In this document: positions 50,801 through 64,000 of the stretch, piece after piece | Position numbering within the stretch: position 1 is the first letter of the stretch | How the letters are laid out: each line of letters begins with the position of its first letter | Source: Aphelocoma coerulescens | Lineage: Eukaryota > Chordata > Aves > Passeriformes > Corvidae | Direction: 5' to 3' | DNA length: 64,000 nucleotides | Assembly: GCF_041296385.1 (NCBI RefSeq) | Contig: NW_027184085.1 | Coordinates: 53,969,109-54,033,108, forward strand | Notes under the pieces: generated by a model | The model's input: the letters and a program-made list of their open reading frames with translations, nothing else | The model's database searches: none | Told to the model about the DNA's origin: nothing | Translations under genes and position numbers: made by a program

Positions 50801-51243
50801 ACCCACGTCTCTTCGATCTCTTGCAGCAGTCAACTGAGCTAGCCATCTGCTTTCCATTCTTTCCTTGACCTGAATAAGTTAGACTTTAATTCCCCTCTGG
50901 AATGATTCCAGTAAGAGTATTTTTATTAATTTTAATGTTTAATTTCTTAACTGTTCAAAACTAGCTGGATCTACCAAACTAAAAAATTACTTATATTGTT
51001 TTACCAATGCCAACAAACTGGCATAGCCGCTCCTCTGGATCGAGCTCCATTGACATGCAGCTTTCAGCCACCCAGGGAATTGGCTGGAGGAACATGCTGT
51101 TGAAGTCCTTGCTGGATTAATGCTGTTGTGCTGGTCCCTGACCCTTGGTGAGGGGTGGGAGAGTCTGACCAGGTGAAGGTGTCTTACAAGATGCTTTTTC
51201 TCATGTACTCTTGTTCCTTTCTCCCTGCCACTATAGTTTAGCA
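47840..51243. other. Intergenic, TXN to PTGR1, left part
   Basis: No exon or classified repeat was recognised. Two small adjacent hairpins are visible at 48665-48688 (8-bp arms GCTGTACC/GGTACAGC) and 48691-48710 (7-bp arms AGTGAGC/GCTCACT). Nothing else can be supported. Confidence 0.4.
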
Positions 51244-51400
51244 CTTTTATTTAAACTCAGGTATCACAGAGGGCTTGGCTTTGGCCATTGTTTAAGTCCC
51301 TTTTGGAGTTGGCTGTCACCGGCTCTATCTGATGTAGTGGCAGCTTCTCATCCTCACCAGATGCCACCCCTGCAACATCCCCAGTACCAAAACCTTGATA
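51244..51400 (-). mobile_element. Fragment of family A LTR (copy 5)
   Basis: The segment contains GTATCACAGAGGGCTTGG, TTGGCTGTCACCGGCTC, CTTCTCATCCTCACCAG and ACCAAAACCTTG, all colinear with about the first 160 bases of the copies at 24828-25890 (same orientation) and 29901-30700 (opposite). Only this end of the element survives. Confidence 0.65.
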
Positions 51401-54400
51401 AAGATGGAACTAGATGAGTTTGAGAAACTTGTAAAAATCTTGAGGAGATGTTGGGGAAGGACATCCACCTGAAATGTAGTTCTTCCTCCTCTGGAGAGAG
51501 GAAGCTGAGATGGTCCAGGCCGGCAGACAGACAAGGTAAGGAAGGCATGGGAGCTGCCCAAAGTCCTATCTCTAGCTGCAGCTGACAAGCACAAGCTTGT
51601 GACATGCAAATTGCCACAAGGTGGCCACAGCTGTCTGTGGGTTTTATACATGTGTGTATACACAGGCAGGCTCTGGGAATGCCTTGTGCTTGTACCTCTC
51701 TGGCAGTGCAGGGGTGATGGTAGTACCTCTAGGTAATGGGGTTGAGGGGAATGCATGGGGGAAGGTGGGGCTCCTACTATCCTCGTGGCACCATCTGCCT
51801 GGCTTACAGGAATTGGAGCATTTGTCATGGACGTGACAGAGGTATAAACAGACTCTAGGGGGCCGTGAAGCCAGGCATTAGGTCCAAAGGCATAGAAGAA
51901 GGAAGAATTTTAGACCAGGCTTGGGTCATTTCCCCTCTACTTGAATAAGTACACATTTGCTCAGGGAGACAATGAAGTCTGGTATTTCACCTTTCTTTGT
52001 TTCTAGTTCCTCTGAGAGGGGCACCTCGGGGAGAGCAAGGACCCACACCATGAATAGTACTCACAGCTGTGAAGCCTGCTGATAATGGAAACACAGTGGT
52101 TTTAGCACCACTTAGCAGGATTGCTCCAAAGGCTTTCAGCTTCCTGGAAGGCTGAAGCTCACTGAGCTAGTGATAACCGGCTGAGGATAGGGACAGGAGG
52201 TGTCTCTCTGCACTGTAGGTAATGGCCAGCAGCAAGCTAACCTGTCTGGAGCCAACGGGTGTGAGATGAGCAATTAAAGTAAGGGGTCATGGGAGCAAGA
52301 TAAAAGCAAAGGATCCGAGCTATGGCTTGCTTGCTTCAGTACAGGCAGATGTGGTGACAAGTTTAAGGTTGGATTTGATCCAGCTGGGGAATAGATCTCA
52401 TATAAGAATGAATACTGTGGCTGGGTGATAGTGTCTCATGACCCCTCCTGTAGGCACCGACCCTGGGGGGACCATGAGAGAAGCTCATCAAGCAGCAATG
52501 CATTCCAGGGATAGTTCCCTGATTTCAACAAACCACAGCCTTCTGTAACAATTCCCAGTGCTTCCTGAGGCTGCCTTTGGTGTAGCAGGCCAGGGTGAAC
52601 TCCTCAAGGAGGGTACCGACTGTGTCTTGAGGCAAGTTACTGCCACAAGCCCCAGCTTGACATTGCTTAGGAACAGGACACAAAAGTTGCATATTTACTA
52701 GCCTGGAACAACTCTAAGTCTAGAGACCGCTTCATTTTGCACAGGCAAGCAAAAGGTGTTAAGCAGTTAAACCACTATACAGAAATAATGACATGTATAA
52801 ATGAAGATCTATTTAGCCAACAAATGATGAAGCCTGCAGCTGTTTACATTTAAGATTAAATAAACTCTTCCTCTTGCTCTCATATATTACATCCTCCATT
52901 AACTGGGATAATAAAGTCTCAAGAATCCCACTGCCACCCTAGTTATGAAGTGTAACTTATGTAGGGGCACAAACATGGCCGTGTGGACTGGAGAAAAGGA
53001 GCACAAAAAGACCAGATATGATGATCAGCACAGCCACGGCTGCAAGGTGATTGAAGAATGGCCCCTGTGCCCTGGGCAGAGCTGACACCCTTTCCACCTT
53101 TGCAGACACATGCAATAGAGAACTGCTGTAGTGCTGAGGAGGACCAAGCCCTTGCACAACTTCTGACAGCCAGTGGGACCACCAGGACATCACCCCTTCC
53201 AAAAAAGCCTTTAAGCTCAGCTGCAGAGTGATAATGTTAGAGGAGGGGGTGCCTGGCACATGGCATTTGCCACTCACCAGCCCTGTGCAGCTGTCCAAGG
53301 ACAGGCTGGACTGCCTGCATGTTCTGCCCCTAAAAACACACAGAGCCTCTCCCAGCAACACATCTCTGCATCTTTGTTCTAGGCTGGGCATTGGCACCTT
53401 GTTCAACTTCATTACCCTGGTTGTACTCAAAGGATTAGCTTGCTTCACTAGCAGGGGGAAACAGAGAGACTTTTATCCTACCTTGTGTCACTGCTACAAG
53501 GAAAAAACCCAAAATTTTTAATAACTCCTTTTTCTTTTCAACATGTGGAAAAATCCAGGTATTGTTCCACAAAGCTTAGAACTCTGAAGACAACAAAGCT
53601 TACAGTAAGAAACTCCTGCAAGAACTCCAGGCAGTGCCAGACAGTGAATAATTGTCATTATTCATGTTGTGGCAGTGTTCCTGACATGTAACAGAAAACT
53701 TGGATTTTCAGGAAAAAATAGCTATGTTGCCCAGAGAAGTTCAGAGGCTCAGAGGTGTGTGGTGTGGTATTGGTTTTACACATAAAAATTTTATTTTCAT
53801 GGTTAAATAGCCTTGCAAAATCAACTGCAATTTATGAAGCATAAAATCTATACACAGAAAGGGGAATGTACAGATCAGTATTTTAGGAGGAAGCAGGCTG
53901 AGCCAGGATTATTCTGACTGACAAATCTTTCTGCAACTCTGACCAAGAGACAGGACCTTCATGTGGCTATTCTTAGTTCATTTCCTAATCAACACTTTAC
54001 TTGAAACAAGAGATTGTTAATTCACTGGACTTAAAACAATTCAGTATTTTAGGATTTGCAAGCCCTCTGAAAATTCCTCAACAAAACACCACCACACAAC
54101 AGCAGACCTCTACTGAGTGGATCTGAAGCCTACTGACAACAAGTTCCCTTTTCTGGCTTACCCCTTTACATGTTACGCAGTGGTATTAGCCCACAGATCT
54201 TCCTCAGTGGCCCCTGGAAAACCACAGCACTGGAGCTAACACAAATTGTCAATGCATTCTCCTCAGAAAACACTATAAAGGTACCAGAACCAAGAATCAT
54301 AATTTCCCCAGTGGCCAGCTGACCTGCATTTCAGGGTGTGTTTTGTTAAGTTCACTCAGCAAGTATTGCCAATCTACATCTTAAGTAAGGGATCTCTTTT

Positions 54401-54469
54401 TGTTGACATACGGAGCATCTAATCCTGGCTCTGAAAAGATATTAAGGGTGCTTAGGATCCCTCTTCAAA
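51401..54469. other. Intergenic, TXN to PTGR1, middle part
   Basis: No classified repeat was recognised. A minus-strand frame of 163 codons (52957-53448) ends in a hydrophobic, membrane-like segment (about HLAAVAVLIIISGLFVLLF) before its stop. No promoter, splice site or family match supports it as a gene. Confidence 0.35.
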
Positions 54470-55028
54470 GATCATGTTGGGGTTTTAGTTTAGTCCTAGT
54501 TTTTTTCTGTTAAAGGAATTTTTCCCATATGCATGTTGCTAGGAGATAAATGACCGTACTTAAGAGAAGATGACCGTACTTAAGAAAGACAAAAGGGCCT
54601 GTCCAGGGCTTTTGTTTTTCACCTGGTTGTGAGTTCAGTTCGCTCTCACCGTCTGGAGAGGGAAGCTGCAGAGAAGGCTGCTGGTTCCCGTTTTCGGCGT
54701 CCTTCTTTCTGTTGGAAACAACACCGGGACCCCAAAGCTGCTTTCCCTGCCCGACAGCCGAGAGGGCTGGGACTGGGTTTGTGTTTGCTGTTACTGTCAT
54801 AGTTGTTGTTTTGTTCGACTGGTTATATATCTATATATCTATATCTATCTATCTATATATATATATAGTATAGTAAAGAACTGTTATTCCTATTTCCCAC
54901 ATCTTTGCCTAAAGACCCTTGATGTCAAAATTATAACAACTCAGAGGGAAAGGGGTTATATCTGCCACTTCAAGGGAGGCTTCTGCCTTCCTTAGCAGAC
55001 ACCTGTCTTTCAAAACCGAGACAGATCT
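54470..55028 (+). mobile_element. Solo LTR with internal microsatellite
   Basis: The element proper is about 54475-55023. It begins TGTTGGGGTTTTAG and ends AAAACCGAGACA, flanked by GATCA and GATCT (a 4-bp GATC match, or 5 bp with one change). Inside are a 20-bp tandem duplication carrying TGACCGTACTTAAGA (54550-54585) and an AT/CTAT microsatellite (54823-54870) followed by AGTAAA. The composition and layout resemble songbird LTRs. No internal retroviral region is present. Confidence 0.7.
54823..54870. repeat. TA/CTAT microsatellite
   Basis: An alternating TATA and CTAT stretch of about 48 bases lies inside the LTR at 54475-55023. It is likely length-polymorphic. Confidence 0.85.
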
Positions 55029-55689
55029 GTAATGAGACCTTAAAACTAACCAAGAAGTCCTCCACAGTGATTGAAAATGGATCACCATCACCTTCAATAC
55101 CTGTCTGTATCCTGTAGTTAAGAGGTTCTTGTTCTGTCTTTTTCAGAACATCTAAGATATTTAGTGTTGCTAATCTGTGTGTCTCCTTTGCTCGGCACAT
55201 TGTCTGTGCTGGACACCAATTTAATGCAGGCCATCATATTGATCTCACCTTCCAGGAGAGCCAAGGTGAACACTATGGCAAGGTCAGCTCCAAGCCTGGA
55301 CACCAATTACAAGTTTCTCACGGAAATTAGTGATCTATCCATATCAACTGTACTGAGATCCACTGGGATAAAAAAGTGCTTGTAATATTTTAGCTCCTTT
55401 GTGTTAACCACAAGGAAGTGAAAGAGACAAGTGTTCCACAAACAGACCTCTAACACAAGCAAAGTATACATCAAGAGATTTATCTTTTCATATTCTCCAA
55501 ATAATTGAGATAGCTACATTGTTTAATTAAAAAAAAAAAAAAAAAAGCAAGCCAGCTAGAGAGGAAGCTGAAATCCCCAAATGTTGTTAGGTTAGCTTGT
55601 TCTCCACTCCTCAATATTGGTTAAAAAAACCCCCCTCGCAAAGTTCTAGGCCAAATCAATGGGTAAACATCAAATGTGCCATCAGCTAG
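55029..55689. other. Intergenic stretch, A run
   Basis: No exon or classified repeat is seen. An uninterrupted A run of about 18 bases lies at 55528-55545. Confidence 0.4.
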
Positions 55690-56236
55690 TGTGGGGAAAC
55701 ACAAAAGCTGGAAAGGATTTTAGGTGTGAGAAATAAAAGCAGGCTTCAGAAAATAAAGCAAAAGGATTTAGAATTCAGCTTTGCCTGTGAGAAACTAGAA
55801 GAAGATACAGTTATGCAGCACCAAGGACATTAAAACAATGGTTAGGGTTTCTAGGTTTGGCCTAGATAGATTTTGGAGTTGCAAAAAATATGCTTAGCAA
55901 GAAAGATAAGTTTAAGGCTTATAATGAGGATTTTGTGTATTGTTAAAGCATAATAGGCCAGCATTGTGTATAGCAGAGGTACGTGTGCTGTTTATGAACT
56001 GGTTAAGACAGCTGTCTGTAACTTTTAGACGCATGTTGATTGGCTAAAAGCACTTCATTCTTTTAAGAATGCTTTGCAATCAGGAAGTTGTTAGATGTCT
56101 CAGACCATCTCTTGTGAGACTGATGCCGAAATAAAATAATAAAAAGCTCCTGGAAAGCTTGTCTGGGCTCCCCGTCCCGTTTGTCGGAGATCGCTGACAA
56201 GCTAGCAAAGCTTTCGAACGGATTTTCCTTTCTACA
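55690..56236 (+). mobile_element. Probable solo LTR
   Basis: The segment begins TGTGGGGAAACAC and ends TTTTCCTTTCTACA. Its last 100 bases have a retroviral R-U5 look: AAATAAAATAATAAAAAGC, then GGCTCCCCGTCCCG and a CpG-containing tail, in otherwise AT-rich surroundings. The flanks AGCTAG and AGCCTG match at four of six positions, a possible decayed 6-bp duplication. Boundaries and class are uncertain. It lies 280 bp beyond the PTGR1 stop codon on the opposite strand. Confidence 0.45.
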
Positions 56237-56515
56237 AGCCTGCTCATAGAAAGGTTCAAGCTACTATCAAATCTTTTACAATTCTGATTTTCAGCAATTT
56301 TGAGGTACTTTGTTTTGTGTAGCTCTGGGAAGCAACTCTTGATTTCTTCAAGAGCAAAGCAATTGGAATATACTTAGTCTTATTAGCCAAATTATTAACA
56401 GAAGTTACCATCACCAAACATCCAGCAAAATGACTGAAACATACTGATCGTATGATTTGACAACTGAATTAAAAGGATTTAATGTTCTGTGTCATTCTCC
56501 CAGGAATATCTGACT
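56237..56515 (-). other. PTGR1: Region just 3' of PTGR1 stop, likely 3' UTR
   Basis: On the minus strand ATTAAA lies at 56478-56483, 33 bases past the stop codon, a possible variant polyadenylation signal. No AATAAA was found close to the stop on this strand. The end of the PTGR1 message is therefore not resolved; it may use ATTAAA or run further. Confidence 0.35.

Positions 56516-64000
<7,485 letters not shown>

Noticed and set aside
51325..51828. 167-codon minus-strand open frame
   Set aside because: It overlaps the LTR fragment at 51244-51400 and is His/Pro/Ser-rich with no motif.

Overview
This is a vertebrate, almost certainly avian, nuclear window. It is intron- and repeat-rich, carries CR1 LINE 3' ends and several families of bird-type solo LTRs, and holds two recognisable spliced genes. 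No tRNA, rRNA, CRISPR array or bacterial-style operon is visible. TXN and PTGR1 lie on human chromosome 9q31, which corresponds to part of the avian Z, so a Z location is likely but inferred. The LTR repertoire looks more like a songbird than a galliform, which is a weak inference.

Layout. 1-38 kb is gene-poor. It has a polyadenylation-like site near 1.83 kb that may end a gene entering from the left, a CR1 copy with an internal deletion (6.9-7.9 kb), solo LTRs (14.2, 18.5, 19.2, 24.8, 29.9 and 32.2 kb), and three minus-strand segments (13.8, 18.0 and 19.6 kb) that look like exons of a gene I cannot identify. A CpG island at about 37.9-39.0 kb is the promoter and first exon of TXN, which runs on the plus strand to 47.66 kb in five coding exons and encodes a complete 105-residue thioredoxin. 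The 8.7 kb after TXN holds a short LTR fragment (51.2 kb) and two LTR-like elements (54.5 and 55.7 kb). From 56.5 kb to the right edge lie the last six coding exons of PTGR1 on the minus strand (258 residues through the stop). About the first 70 residues are encoded beyond the window.

Function. TXN is the cytosolic/nuclear dithiol-disulfide reductant. PTGR1 is the NADPH-dependent reductase of alpha,beta-unsaturated carbonyls such as 15-oxo-prostaglandins, and it oxidises leukotriene B4. Both belong to the oxidative/electrophile stress response and are known NRF2 targets in mammals. Here they sit tail to tail. The TXN promoter has a good antioxidant-response-element match beside a 17-base G run, with an NRF1-type palindrome, a GC box and a TATA-like box nearer the start. 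The rest is mainly LTR and LINE debris, with several solo LTRs still bracketed by readable target-site duplications, plus small tandem duplications and microsatellites, one of which abuts a PTGR1 splice donor.
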